DNA from: Stenotrophomonas maltophilia
Lineage (GTDB): Bacteria > Pseudomonadota > Gammaproteobacteria > Xanthomonadales > Xanthomonadaceae
NCBI GenBank assembly: GCA_900113425.1
Contig: FOZF01000004.1
Coordinates: 310,001 to 374,000 of the forward strand
Reading direction: 5' to 3'
Length of the DNA: 64,000 nucleotides
Every line of letters starts with the position of its first letter. The first letter of the stretch is position 1. Positions 36,530 through 45,563 of the stretch are shown here, piece after piece. The notes beneath the pieces are model-generated. The model was not told where the DNA came from. It searched no databases and saw only the letters and a program-made list of their open reading frames with translations. Position numbers and translations under genes: made by a program.

Positions 36530-37771
36530 ATGCCGTCGCTGCGCCACCTGTCCGTGCTGCTTGCCCTGGCGCTGAGCGCGCCGCTGTCCGCCCATGCCAT
36601 CGAGTTCAGCGCGCAGGAGCTTGCGCGTGCCAAGACACTGCAGCAGCGCCTGCTGACGCTCGACAGCCACCTGGATACGCCGGCCAACTTTGGCCGCGCC
36701 GGCTTCGATATCGAACAGCGCCATGATCGCAATGCGCTTTCGCAGGTGGACTACCCGCGCATGGTCGAGGGGGCACTGGACGGCGGGTTCTGGGCGATCT
36801 ACACCGACCAGGGCGACCGCAGCGCCGCCGCCCACCTGGCCGAGCGCGATCACGGCCTGCAGCGCCTGCTGGAAATCCGAGAAATGGTGGCGGCCAACGG
36901 CGATCGGTTCGCTCTGGCCCTGACCGCTGATGATGCAGCGCGGATCAAGGCCGCCGGCAAACGCGTGGTCTACATCAGCATGGAGAACGCCAGCCCGCTG
37001 GTGGCCGACCCCAGCCTGCTTTCGTTCTATCATCGTGCCGGCCTGCGGCTGCTGAGCACGGTGCATTTCGCCAACAATGAGTTCGCTGATTCTGCGACCG
37101 ATCCGAAGGGACCGGAGTGGAAAGGCCTGAGCCCGGCCGGCAAGGCGCTGGTGCGCGAGGCAGTGAAGCTCGGCATCGTCATCGACCAGTCGCATGCCTC
37201 CGATGCCGTGTTCGACGATCTGCTGGCGATGATGCCGGTGCCGTTCGTTCTCTCGCACAGTTCAGCCAAGGCGGTCTACGACCATCCGCGCAACCTCGAC
37301 GATGCGCGGCTGAAGAAGCTGGCCAAGGCCGGCGGCGTAATCCAGGTCAACGCCTATGGCGGCTATCTGATCGACACCGGCAAGACGGCCGAGCGCAAAC
37401 AGGCCGAAGAAGCACTCAGCCGGCAGCTGGGAGGCTGGGAAGGCATGGGCATCGAGCAGGGCGTGGCCCTGTTGAAGGCCGAACAGGCACTGGACCATGA
37501 ACACCCCGTGCGGCACGCCAGCCTGGAGGACTTCTTCGCCCACTTCGAGCACATCCTCCAGGTGGTCGGGCCCGACCACGTGGGCATCGGCCTGGACTGG
37601 GACGGCGGCGGCGGCCTGAGTGACCTGCCCGATGTCAGCCAGCTGCCGAAGATCACCGCGTGGCTGCTGCGCAAGGGGTACACGGAACAGCAGATCGCCG
37701 GTATCTGGGGCGGCAACCTGCTGCGGGTGATGCGGCAGGCGCAGGACTACGCCGCCAGGCAGGGCGGGTAA
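36530..37771 (+). CDS. Exported M19 membrane dipeptidase
   Basis: Codes 413 residues from the ATG at 36530, with AGGAAC nine bases upstream, then a signal peptide ending LSAHA. Zinc-binding residues of M19 dipeptidases: SHLDT (HxD), SMEN (Glu), and the later histidines in SHSSAKAV. The GIGLDWDGGGG segment is typical of the family. Likely periplasmic or extracytoplasmic. Confidence 0.9.
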   Translation: MPSLRHLSVLLALALSAPLSAHAIEFSAQELARAKTLQQRLLTLDSHLDTPANFGRAGFDIEQRHDRNALSQVDYPRMVEGALDGGFWAIYTDQGDRSAAAHLAERDHGLQRLLEIREMVAANGDRFALALTADDAARIKAAGKRVVYISMENASPLVADPSLLSFYHRAGLRLLSTVHFANNEFADSATDPKGPEWKGLSPAGKALVREAVKLGIVIDQSHASDAVFDDLLAMMPVPFVLSHSSAKAVYDHPRNLDDARLKKLAKAGGVIQVNAYGGYLIDTGKTAERKQAEEALSRQLGGWEGMGIEQGVALLKAEQALDHEHPVRHASLEDFFAHFEHILQVVGPDHVGIGLDWDGGGGLSDLPDVSQLPKITAWLLRKGYTEQQIAGIWGGNLLRVMRQAQDYAARQGG

Positions 37772-37793
37772 CCGCCCCGCCCGGGCCGGATCT

Positions 37794-37814
37794 GCGCCGG
37801 GCCCTGCCCGGCGC
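37794..37814. terminator. GC-rich hairpin between convergent genes
   Basis: GCGCCGGGC, three-base loop, GCCCGGCGC; it has no T tract, but it lies between the convergent dipeptidase and permease genes. Confidence 0.45.
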
Positions 37815-37822
37815 GGTCTGGA

Positions 37823-39250
37823 TCAGCGCGCGATCAGTGCATGGCGGCGGCTGTACAGGAAGTACAGCACCAGGCCCGCGACATTCCACAGCAGGAAGTA
37901 CAGCTGCGTGGTGTGCGGCAGGCTGATGAACAGATAGATGCAGCCCAGTGCAGCCAGTGGCCCGACGATGAAGGCCAGCGGCGTGCGGAAGCTGCGTTCG
38001 CGGTTCGGTTCGCGCACGCGCAGCACCACCAGGCAGATGCCTACCGCGGTGAACGCCGCCAGGGTGCCGGCATTGGCCAATGCCGCGATCTCGTCCAGGC
38101 GTGCCACGCCGGCCAGGGCCGACACCACCAGCGCGGTGAACAGCGTGGTGGCCACCGGCGTGCCGGTGCGCGCGCTGACCTTGGACAGGCCACGCGGCAG
38201 CAGGCCATCGCGGCTCATGACGAAGAAGATGCGGCTCTGCCCGTACAGGAAGGCCAGCAGCACGGTCGGCAGGGCGATGATCGCGATGACACCGATCACC
38301 ATCGCCGCGGTGGGGTGGCCGAGCTGGCGCATGATCAGCGCCAGCGGCTCGGCGCTGTGGCCGAACACCGCGTAGCTCATCGCACCCACGGCGGCCAGCG
38401 CCACCAGCACGTAGACGATGGTGCAGCCGATCATCGAACCGATGATGCCGATCGACAGGTCGCGGCCCGGGTTCTTGGTCTCCTCGGCAGCGGTGGAGAT
38501 CGCGTCGAAACCGTAGAAGGCGAAGAAGATGATCGCGGCGGCCGCCATCACGCCTCGCTCGACGCCATCCGGACCCAGTGATTTGGCGAAGCCATACGGC
38601 ATGAACGGCTGCAGGTTGCTGCTGTCGAAGGCCGGCAGCGCCACTGCCACGAAGATGGCCAGCGCGATCAGCTTGAACACCACCAGGATCGCGTTGAGGG
38701 TCGCGCTCTCCTTGGTGCCGGCCATCAGCATCAGGGCCACCAGCCAGGTGATGACGATCGCCGGCAGGTTGATCATGCCGCCGTCCACGTGCGGACCTGC
38801 GGCCAGCGCGGCCGGCAGGGTAACGTTCCAGCCGAACTGGGTGTGGACCCACTCCAGGAAGCCGACGAAGTACCCCGACCAGCCCACGGCCACGGTACTG
38901 ACCACCAGCGAGTACTCCAGGATCAGGCTCCAGCCCACCACCCAGGCGAATACCTCGCCCAACGCGCTGTAACTGTAGGTGTAGGCACTGCCGGCGGCCG
39001 GCATCATCGTCGACAGCTCGGCGTAGGACAGGGCCGCGCAGGCGCAGACCGCACCGGCGATGGCGAAGGAGATCAGGACGGCCGGGCCGGCGAGATTGGC
39101 ACCGACGCCGATCAGCGTGTAGATGCCGGTGCCGACGATGGCGCCGATGCCCAGCGCGATCAGGTGCGGCCAGCTGAGTGTCGGGACCAGTCGCCTGCCG
39201 GCTTCATGGACGGTGACGGAATCTAGGGACTTGCGCCGGAGCAGGGACAT
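37823..39250 (-). CDS. APC-family amino acid permease (CAT/YhdG type)
   Basis: Codes 475 residues from the ATG at 39250 (MSLLRRKSLDSVTVHE). Twelve to fourteen membrane helices; the first is the LeuT-fold motif LGIGAIVGTGIYTLIG. Cationic or branched amino acids are likely, but the substrate cannot be read from sequence. Confidence 0.9.
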   Translation of the reverse strand: MSLLRRKSLDSVTVHEAGRRLVPTLSWPHLIALGIGAIVGTGIYTLIGVGANLAGPAVLISFAIAGAVCACAALSYAELSTMMPAAGSAYTYSYSALGEVFAWVVGWSLILEYSLVVSTVAVGWSGYFVGFLEWVHTQFGWNVTLPAALAAGPHVDGGMINLPAIVITWLVALMLMAGTKESATLNAILVVFKLIALAIFVAVALPAFDSSNLQPFMPYGFAKSLGPDGVERGVMAAAAIIFFAFYGFDAISTAAEETKNPGRDLSIGIIGSMIGCTIVYVLVALAAVGAMSYAVFGHSAEPLALIMRQLGHPTAAMVIGVIAIIALPTVLLAFLYGQSRIFFVMSRDGLLPRGLSKVSARTGTPVATTLFTALVVSALAGVARLDEIAALANAGTLAAFTAVGICLVVLRVREPNRERSFRTPLAFIVGPLAALGCIYLFISLPHTTQLYFLLWNVAGLVLYFLYSRRHALIAR

Positions 39251-39424
39251 GCAGGCCTCGGAAGGGGGTGACTGATAACGACAAGTCTCCGAGTGTGACC
39301 GAACGCAGCGCAGCATTACCACTGACGGGGGTCATGCCTGGCGCAGCACGCGCATGACCCCGACGACACTGCCGGAATCAGCACAAACGTTGCGGAGCAC
39401 GCCCGCCAGCCGTCGCCGTGCCGG

Positions 39425-40054
39425 TCAGCCGTTCAGTCCCAGGCGGATGCCGAAGCCGACCAGGAACACCCCGGCCACGCGTCGCAGCGCGTCGCTGACG
39501 CGCGGATGCTGGATCAACCGGCGCCGCGCCAGGTTGCCGACCCAGATCAGCAGCGAGCAGTAGGCGATGCTGACCACGAAGATGATCCCCGCCAGCGCCA
39601 CGAAGGTGGCGATGCCCTGGTGCGCCCTGGGATCGATGAACAGCGGCAGGAAGGCCATGTAGAACAGGATCGCCTTCGGATTGAGCAGGCTGACCAGGAT
39701 CGCCTGCTGGAAGTAGCGGCCCGGCTGCATCCGGATCGGACCGGCATCGCCGCCCTCCTGCCGGGGCGTGCGCAGCAGGCTGATGCCCACCCACACCAGA
39801 TAGGCCGCACCCAGGTACTGCACGGCGTGGAAGACCAGCGGGTTGGCCTTCAGCAGGGCCGCTACGCCGGCCAGGGCCAGCCACATCAGGATCTGGTCGC
39901 CGACCAGCAGGCCGGCCAGTGCCGTGTAACCACCGCGCACCCCACCCCGGCCGGTGGCGGTCAACAGGGTGAACGTGCCAGGCCCGGGCAGGGCGAGGAA
40001 CACCAGCACGGCGACCAGAAACGTCCACAGGTCCTGGATGCCCATCCACGGCAT
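39425..40054 (-). CDS. LysE-family amino acid exporter
   Basis: Codes 209 residues with six helices. The first carries PGPGTFTLLTATGRGG, and NPKAILFYMAFLPLFI is the LysE/RhtB hallmark. It starts 15 bases after the lysR stop on the same strand, so the two may be cotranscribed. Confidence 0.9.
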   Translation of the reverse strand: MPWMGIQDLWTFLVAVLVFLALPGPGTFTLLTATGRGGVRGGYTALAGLLVGDQILMWLALAGVAALLKANPLVFHAVQYLGAAYLVWVGISLLRTPRQEGGDAGPIRMQPGRYFQQAILVSLLNPKAILFYMAFLPLFIDPRAHQGIATFVALAGIIFVVSIAYCSLLIWVGNLARRRLIQHPRVSDALRRVAGVFLVGFGIRLGLNG

Positions 40055-40069
40055 GGCGGTGTTCTCTTG

Positions 40070-41041
40070 CTATGGGGAGCCCGTATTGTCGGCCAGTGCC
40101 GCGCGCTGCGACAGGGGGCTGCCGCTGCCCTCGGGCATGCCCGACAGCAGCGGTTGCAGGTGCTGGCGCAGTTGCGCATGCAGCTGCCGCACCGCGGGCG
40201 AGAACTGCTTGCGGTGCGGACAGACCAGCTGCAGCGGGATGTGGCTGCCCGCACCGCCAAGCAGCAGCTGCAGGCGCCCGGCCAGCACGTCCTCGCGCAG
40301 GTCCAGCCAGGACTTGTAGGTGATGCCCTCTCCGGCCACGGCCCAGCGCCGCACCACATCGGCGTCGTCGCACACCAGCGGGCCCTGTACCGGGATCACC
40401 ACGCGACGGCCGTCGACCTCGAAGGCCCAGCGGTCGTAGGCGCGGCCACCGAGCTGGTAGGCCAGGCAGTCGTGCTCGCGCAGATCCTCCAGCCGCTGCG
40501 GCGTGCCGCGCCGCTGCAGGTAGCCGGGAGACGCCGCCAGCACGCGCCGGTTGCCTTCCAGCAGGGGCAGGGCGACATAGCTGGCATCATCGAAGTGCCC
40601 GATGCGGATCGCCACATCGACCGGATCGCGGAATACATCGGCCACTTCGTCGGACAGGCGCAGATGCAGCCGCAGGCGCGGATGCATCGCACGGAACCGG
40701 GTCAGCCACGGCAGCAGCAGGTTGCGTCCGAAGTCCGACGGGGCAGAGAGCCGCAGCGTGCCATGCAGCTCGGCATCCTCGCCCTGCACCCGGGCCTGGC
40801 CCTCGCGCAGGGTCGCCAGCACCTCCTGCGCGTAAGGCAGGTACAGCGCACCTTCGGCGGTCAGCCGCAGGCTGCGGGTGGTGCGCACGAACAGGCGCAG
40901 GTCCAGTTCGCGCTCGAGCCGGGCCACCGCGGCGGCGACCTGTCCGGGCAGCAGGTCGGCCTCGCGCGCAGCCTGCGAGAAGCTGCCCAGTGCGGCGGTA
41001 CGGACGAACAGCTGCAGGTCGTCGAAGCGGATCATTTTCAT
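40070..41041 (-). CDS. LysR-family transcriptional regulator
   Basis: Codes 323 residues from the ATG at 41041 (MKMIRFDDLQLFVRTAALGSF). Winged helix-turn-helix with FSQAAREADLLPGQVAAAVARLE, then a periplasmic-binding-protein-like effector domain. It is divergent from the MDR reductase gene (92-base gap), the usual layout for a LysR regulator and its target. Confidence 0.92.
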   Translation of the reverse strand: MKMIRFDDLQLFVRTAALGSFSQAAREADLLPGQVAAAVARLERELDLRLFVRTTRSLRLTAEGALYLPYAQEVLATLREGQARVQGEDAELHGTLRLSAPSDFGRNLLLPWLTRFRAMHPRLRLHLRLSDEVADVFRDPVDVAIRIGHFDDASYVALPLLEGNRRVLAASPGYLQRRGTPQRLEDLREHDCLAYQLGGRAYDRWAFEVDGRRVVIPVQGPLVCDDADVVRRWAVAGEGITYKSWLDLREDVLAGRLQLLLGGAGSHIPLQLVCPHRKQFSPAVRQLHAQLRQHLQPLLSGMPEGSGSPLSQRAALADNTGSP

Positions 41042-41132
41042 CGCAGGAGTGAAAGTCCTGCCCGATTGTGCGCCTTTCCGGCGGACCGTGCGCGGCGCAC
41101 GCTGTGGCCTCCTTTCCCACTGGACCGCTGCC

Positions 41133-42140
41133 ATGCGCGCCATTGCCTATTCCCATGCCGGCCTGCCGATCGACGATGCACAGGCCCTGACCGATATCGA
41201 CCTGCCGCTTCCGCAGCCGGGCCCGCGCGACCTCCGGGTGGCGGTGCGCGCGGTGGCGGTGAACCCGGTCGACACCAAGGTCCGCCGCAACATGGCCACC
41301 GATGGCCCGCGCGTGCTCGGCTGGGATGCCGTCGGCATCGTCGATGCGGTGGGCAGCGAGGTGACCCTGTTCCAGCCGGGCGACGCGGTCTACTACGCAG
41401 GCGTGATCGACCGGTCCGGCAGCAATGCCGAGTACCAGCTGGTGGACGAGCGCAGCGTGGGCCGCAAGCCGGCCAGCCTCGATGATGCGGCCGCCGCAGC
41501 CCTGCCGCTGACGGCGATCACGGCCTGGGAGCTGCTGTTCGATCGCCTGCGCATCGCCGAGGGCGCAGGCGAGGGCCAGACCCTGCTGGTGATCGGCGCG
41601 GCCGGTGGCGTCGGCTCGATCCTGGTGCAGCTCGCGCGTCGCCTGACCCGCTTGACCGTGATCGGCACCGCCTCACGCCCGGAGACGCAGGACTGGGTGT
41701 ACGCGATGGGCGCGCACCATGTGATCGACCACAGCCAGCCGTTGCCCGAAGGGCTGGCACGGCTGGGCATCGCCCAGGTGGAGCATGTCGCCAGCCTGAC
41801 CCACACCGACCAGCATTTCGCGCAGATCGTCGAGGTGTTGGCGCCACAGGGGCAGTTGGGGCTGATCGATGATCCTGGCCAGCTGGATGTGATGGCGCTC
41901 AAGCGCAAGGCGCTGTCGCTGCATTGGGAATCGATGTTCACCCGCCCGCTGTACCGGACGCCGGACATGCAGCAGCAGCACGTGCTGCTGAACCGCGTCG
42001 CGGACCTGGTCGATGCCGGCGTGCTGCAGACCACGCTGGGCGAGCATTTCGGCCGCATTGACGCGGCGAACCTGCGTCGCGCGCATGCCGTGCTGGAGAG
42101 TCACCGCGCCAAGGGCAAGATCGTTCTCGAGGGCTGGTAG
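41133..42140 (+). CDS. Zinc-independent MDR-family alcohol dehydrogenase/quinone reductase
   Basis: Codes 335 residues. GroES-like N-terminal domain, then the Rossmann domain with GAAGGVGSILVQLARR and an alanine-rich loop AAAALPLTAITAWE. The catalytic-zinc cysteine is absent, so it is the zinc-free ZADH/quinone oxidoreductase type. Probably regulated by the divergent LysR protein. Confidence 0.9.
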   Translation: MRAIAYSHAGLPIDDAQALTDIDLPLPQPGPRDLRVAVRAVAVNPVDTKVRRNMATDGPRVLGWDAVGIVDAVGSEVTLFQPGDAVYYAGVIDRSGSNAEYQLVDERSVGRKPASLDDAAAAALPLTAITAWELLFDRLRIAEGAGEGQTLLVIGAAGGVGSILVQLARRLTRLTVIGTASRPETQDWVYAMGAHHVIDHSQPLPEGLARLGIAQVEHVASLTHTDQHFAQIVEVLAPQGQLGLIDDPGQLDVMALKRKALSLHWESMFTRPLYRTPDMQQQHVLLNRVADLVDAGVLQTTLGEHFGRIDAANLRRAHAVLESHRAKGKIVLEGW

Positions 42141-42150
42141 AGGCCTGTCT

Positions 42151-42191
42151 GCCTCCTGCAGGGCAAAGCATGACCCGGCGCTGCAGGAGGC
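42151..42191. terminator. Hairpin between convergent adh and gst
   Basis: GCCTCCTGCAG (42151-42161) pairs with CTGCAGGAGGC (42181-42191). No long T tract; a weak or bidirectional terminator. Confidence 0.5.
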
Positions 42192-42212
42192 CTCGCGGTA
42201 CGTACGGCTGCC

Positions 42213-42818
42213 TCAGGGTTCACCATTGTCGACGTATTCGGCGAACCCGGGTCGCGGCCGCAGGCGGTCAAACCAGGCGTCAAGGCAGGGCAGCACGGGC
42301 TTGGCACCGGGGGTGCTGCGCCAGCGCTGGGTGGACAGGCCGAGCACGATGTCAGCCAGGGTGAAGTCGTCGCCGGTGACATACGCTCCGGCGCCGGCCA
42401 GCTGGGCATCCAGTAGACGCATGAGCTCATTCCAGCGGGCCAGGCCGGTCTCGGCGCGGTCGTCGTCGGGATGGTCAGGATGCTGCCGCACGCGCGCCAT
42501 GAACACGTGGCGCCAGGCGGTGTTGAGGTCGGTCGCCTGCCAGTCCATCCATTGCTCGACCTTCGCACGCGCCTGCGCATCTGCCGGCAGCAGGTCAGCG
42601 CGTCCGGCGCGGGAGGCCAGGTAACGGCAGATGCTGTTCGATTCCCACAGCACGAAGCCGCCGTCGCGGAGCACCGGCACCTGCCGGTTCGGGTTCAGCC
42701 CGGCCAGCCGTCGTGCCGACGGGGCCGGATCATGCTCGATGGCCAGCCTGAGCTCGGCGCACAGCCACAGCACCTTGCGTACGTTGATCGACGTGGGCTT
42801 TCCGAACAACGCGAGCAT
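42213..42818 (-). CDS. gst: Glutathione S-transferase family protein
   Basis: Codes 201 residues. Thioredoxin-like N-terminal domain (LFGKPTSINVRKVLWLC, NPNRQVPVL, ESNSICRYLAS with the glutathione-binding Glu-Ser) and an all-helical C-terminal domain. A serine near residue 10 is the likely catalytic residue. Detoxification role by family. Confidence 0.9.
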   Translation of the reverse strand: MLALFGKPTSINVRKVLWLCAELRLAIEHDPAPSARRLAGLNPNRQVPVLRDGGFVLWESNSICRYLASRAGRADLLPADAQARAKVEQWMDWQATDLNTAWRHVFMARVRQHPDHPDDDRAETGLARWNELMRLLDAQLAGAGAYVTGDDFTLADIVLGLSTQRWRSTPGAKPVLPCLDAWFDRLRPRPGFAEYVDNGEP

Positions 42819-42868
42819 GGCCGGGGCGGGACGCAGCAGTTGAGACTGGCCCAGCCTACACTGGTGTC

Positions 42869-44431
42869 ATGCAAACCGAATCCCTGCTCATCGCCGGCCT
42901 CCTGTTGGTCGTGCTCATCCTGCAGCTGGTCGCCCTGCTGCGCCGCCCACCGCATGATCGGCTGGAGCAGGCCGTACGCGAGGAGGCGCGGGCCGGCCGC
43001 AGTGAACTGCGCGAACAGTTGGATGGCTTTGCCCGGGCGCTGACCGACCTGTCGACCCGCACCGACCAGCGCCTGGACCTGCTGCGCGAGGCGCTGGGCG
43101 AAGACGCACGCAAGGCGCGCGCCGAAGCCGCCGACAGCCAGCAGCGCAGCGGCGCCCTGCTGGCGCAGCGGCTGCAGGAACTGCGCGGCCAGCTGGAGAG
43201 CTTCGGCCAGCAGCAGGAAGCGCGCATCCATGCCTTCGGCCAGCAGCTGCAGGAACTCACCGGCCGCACCGATGCCCAGCTCGGCGCGCTGCGCCAGACC
43301 CTGGTGGACGATGCACGCAAGGGCCGCGAGGAGGGTGCACTGTCCCAGCAGCGCCTGACCGATAGCCTGGGCCTGCGGCTGCAGGAGCTGACCCAGCGCA
43401 ATGAACAGCGCATCGCCGAGATGCGCGCCACTCTGGAAGAACAGCTGCGCGCGCTGCAGAACGACAACGCCCAGAAGCTGGAGCAGATGCGCCACACCGT
43501 CGATGAGAAGCTGCAGTCGACGCTGGAAACACGACTGGGCCAGTCGTTCACCCTGGTCTCGGAACGCCTGGAGCAGGTGCAGCGCGGGCTGGGCGAGATG
43601 CAGCAGCTGGCCACCGGCGTCGGCGACCTCAAGCGCGTGCTGACCAACGTCAAGAACCGCGGCAGCTGGGGTGAAGTGCAGCTGGAGAACATTCTTGAGC
43701 AGACCCTGACCCAGGAGCAGTACGCGCGGGGCGTCAAGGTCCGTCCGGACAGTGGCGAGATGGTCGACATCGCCGTGCGCCTGCCGGGCCGCAGGAACGA
43801 CGACACGCCGGTATGGCTGCCGATCGACTCCAAGTTCCCGCGCGAGGACTATGAGCGCCTGCTCGATGCGCAGGAGCAGGGCGATGCCGAGGGCGTGCGC
43901 CTGCAGGGCATCCAGCTTGAGCGCGCGGTGCGGGTGCAGGCCAAGTCGATCTGCGAGAAGTACATCGTGCCGCCGCACACCACGGATTTCGCAGTGATGT
44001 TCCTGCCCACCGAGGGCCTGTATGCCGAAGTGATCCGGCGTCCGGGTCTGGTCGACGGGCTGCAGCGCGATCACCGCGTGGTCGTGGCCGGGCCGACCAC
44101 GGTCACCGCTCTGCTCAACAGCCTGCAGATGGGTTTCCGCACGCTGGCCATCGAGCAGCGGTCCAGCGAGGTGTGGAGCCTGCTGGGGGCGGTGAAGAGC
44201 GAATTCGGCAAGTTCGCCGGCATCCTCGAGAAGGCCGAGAAGCAGATCAGCACCGTGGGCCGCAGCATCGGCGACGCCAGCCGCAAGACGCGCACCATCG
44301 AGCGCAGGCTGCGCGGAGTGGAATCGCTGGCCACCGAGCAGGCGCAGTCGCTGCTCGGCGACCTGGGCGAAGGGGATGCGGAAGGCAGCGGCGAGGATGA
44401 CAGCGGTGAAGACGGGACCGACGCCCGCTGA
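42869..44431 (+). CDS. rmuC: DNA recombination protein RmuC
   Basis: Codes 520 residues. N-terminal membrane helix (about 5-22), long coiled coil (about 30-230), then the RmuC nuclease-like domain (LTNVKNRGSWGEVQLENIL, DSKFPREDYERL). It suppresses inversions at inverted repeats in E. coli. An acidic tail (GEGDAEGSGEDD) is added. Confidence 0.93.
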   Translation: MQTESLLIAGLLLVVLILQLVALLRRPPHDRLEQAVREEARAGRSELREQLDGFARALTDLSTRTDQRLDLLREALGEDARKARAEAADSQQRSGALLAQRLQELRGQLESFGQQQEARIHAFGQQLQELTGRTDAQLGALRQTLVDDARKGREEGALSQQRLTDSLGLRLQELTQRNEQRIAEMRATLEEQLRALQNDNAQKLEQMRHTVDEKLQSTLETRLGQSFTLVSERLEQVQRGLGEMQQLATGVGDLKRVLTNVKNRGSWGEVQLENILEQTLTQEQYARGVKVRPDSGEMVDIAVRLPGRRNDDTPVWLPIDSKFPREDYERLLDAQEQGDAEGVRLQGIQLERAVRVQAKSICEKYIVPPHTTDFAVMFLPTEGLYAEVIRRPGLVDGLQRDHRVVVAGPTTVTALLNSLQMGFRTLAIEQRSSEVWSLLGAVKSEFGKFAGILEKAEKQISTVGRSIGDASRKTRTIERRLRGVESLATEQAQSLLGDLGEGDAEGSGEDDSGEDGTDAR

Positions 44432-44502
44432 GCGACGGAGACACCCTGCCGACAGGGGCGATGCGTATGCTGGCGGCCTGTCCATCGCCAACAGGTACCG
44501 CC

Positions 44503-44892
44503 ATGCGTTTCCACCTTGCCGCCAGTGTGGCCCTGGCCGCAGTGCTTGCTGCATGCAGCAGTACACCGCCTGCCACGCAGGCCGGTGATGCCCCGCCAAG
44601 CCCCCAGGCCGCGCAGGCCTACCAGGATGCGCGTGATGTGGACTGCCAGGCCGCCGGCGGCACCCTGCAGCCGCTGGGACGGCTGCAGCGCCTGCAGTGC
44701 GTGATTCCATACGCCGACGCAGGAAAGACGTGCAGCAACAAGCGTGACTGCATCGGCCAGTGCCTGGGCAGCGACAGCATCGCCGTCGGCACGGCAGCCA
44801 CCGGCACCTGCCAGCGCGACGTCAGCCAGAACTTCGGCTGTCGTCAGCGCATCGACGACGGCAAGGCACAGGGCACGCTCTGCGTGGATTGA
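44503..44892 (+). CDS. Cysteine-rich lipoprotein, unknown function
   Basis: Codes 129 residues from the ATG at 44503. Lipobox LAAVLAAC (Cys 18), then a mature part with eight or so cysteines in spaced pairs (CSNKRDCIGQC, CQRD). No family recognised; the cysteine pattern suggests a disulfide-stabilised periplasmic domain. Confidence 0.75.
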   Translation: MRFHLAASVALAAVLAACSSTPPATQAGDAPPSPQAAQAYQDARDVDCQAAGGTLQPLGRLQRLQCVIPYADAGKTCSNKRDCIGQCLGSDSIAVGTAATGTCQRDVSQNFGCRQRIDDGKAQGTLCVD

Positions 44893-44960
44893 GGCGTTCC
44901 GGCGCAGCCATGCGGCGCTATGCTGTTGGGCCATTCCCCGCTGTTGCCGGAGCACCCCGC

Positions 44961-45506
44961 GTGAGTACCCCGATCCAGGACATTCCCCTCACCACCATCG
45001 ATGGTCAGCCGTCCAGTCTTGCCGATTACCAGGGCAAGGTGCTGCTGCTGGTCAACGTCGCCTCCAAGTGCGGCCTGACCCCGCAGTACGAAGGCCTGCA
45101 GGCGCTGTATGCGCAGAAGCAGGCACAGGGGTTGGAGGTGCTGGGATTCCCGGCCAACAACTTCCTTGGCCAGGAGCCGGGCAGCGAGGCGGAGATCCAG
45201 CAGTTCTGCCAGCTGACCTACGATGTCACCTTCCCGATGTTCGCCAAGATCAGCGTGGCCGGCGATGACACCCACCCGCTCTACCAGCAGCTGATCGCCG
45301 CGCAGCCGCAGGCCATTGGCGAAGGCCCGCTGCGTGAGCGCCTGTCCAGCAAGGAGATTCCGATCCACCCGGCGCCGGCGGTGCTGTGGAACTTCGAGAA
45401 GTTCCTGGTGGGCCGCGACGGCGCGGTCATCGCCCGCTTCGCTCCGGATGTGGCCGCCGATGATGCGCGTCTGCGCGAGGCCGTCGACGCCGCACTGGGC
45501 GCCTGA
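44961..45506 (+). CDS. gpx: Glutathione peroxidase family protein
   Basis: Codes 181 residues from the GTG at 44961. Thioredoxin fold with the peroxidatic Cys37 in NVASKCGLT, the GQEPGSEAEIQQF segment and the Trp in WNFEKFLV. In bacteria most members use thioredoxin rather than glutathione. The upstream reading frame is part of the lipoprotein gene in another frame. Confidence 0.9.
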   Translation: MSTPIQDIPLTTIDGQPSSLADYQGKVLLLVNVASKCGLTPQYEGLQALYAQKQAQGLEVLGFPANNFLGQEPGSEAEIQQFCQLTYDVTFPMFAKISVAGDDTHPLYQQLIAAQPQAIGEGPLRERLSSKEIPIHPAPAVLWNFEKFLVGRDGAVIARFAPDVAADDARLREAVDAALGA

Positions 45507-45515
45507 TCGCCCGCA

Positions 45516-45547
45516 ATGAAAAACCCCGCCGAGGCGGGGTTTTTCAT
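45516..45547. terminator. Bidirectional terminator between gpx and mlaA
   Basis: A perfect palindrome, ATGAAAAACCCCGCC and its complement, with A and T tracts on both sides; it serves both convergent genes. Confidence 0.9.
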
Positions 45548-45563
45548 GGGGTGCCGGCAGGAC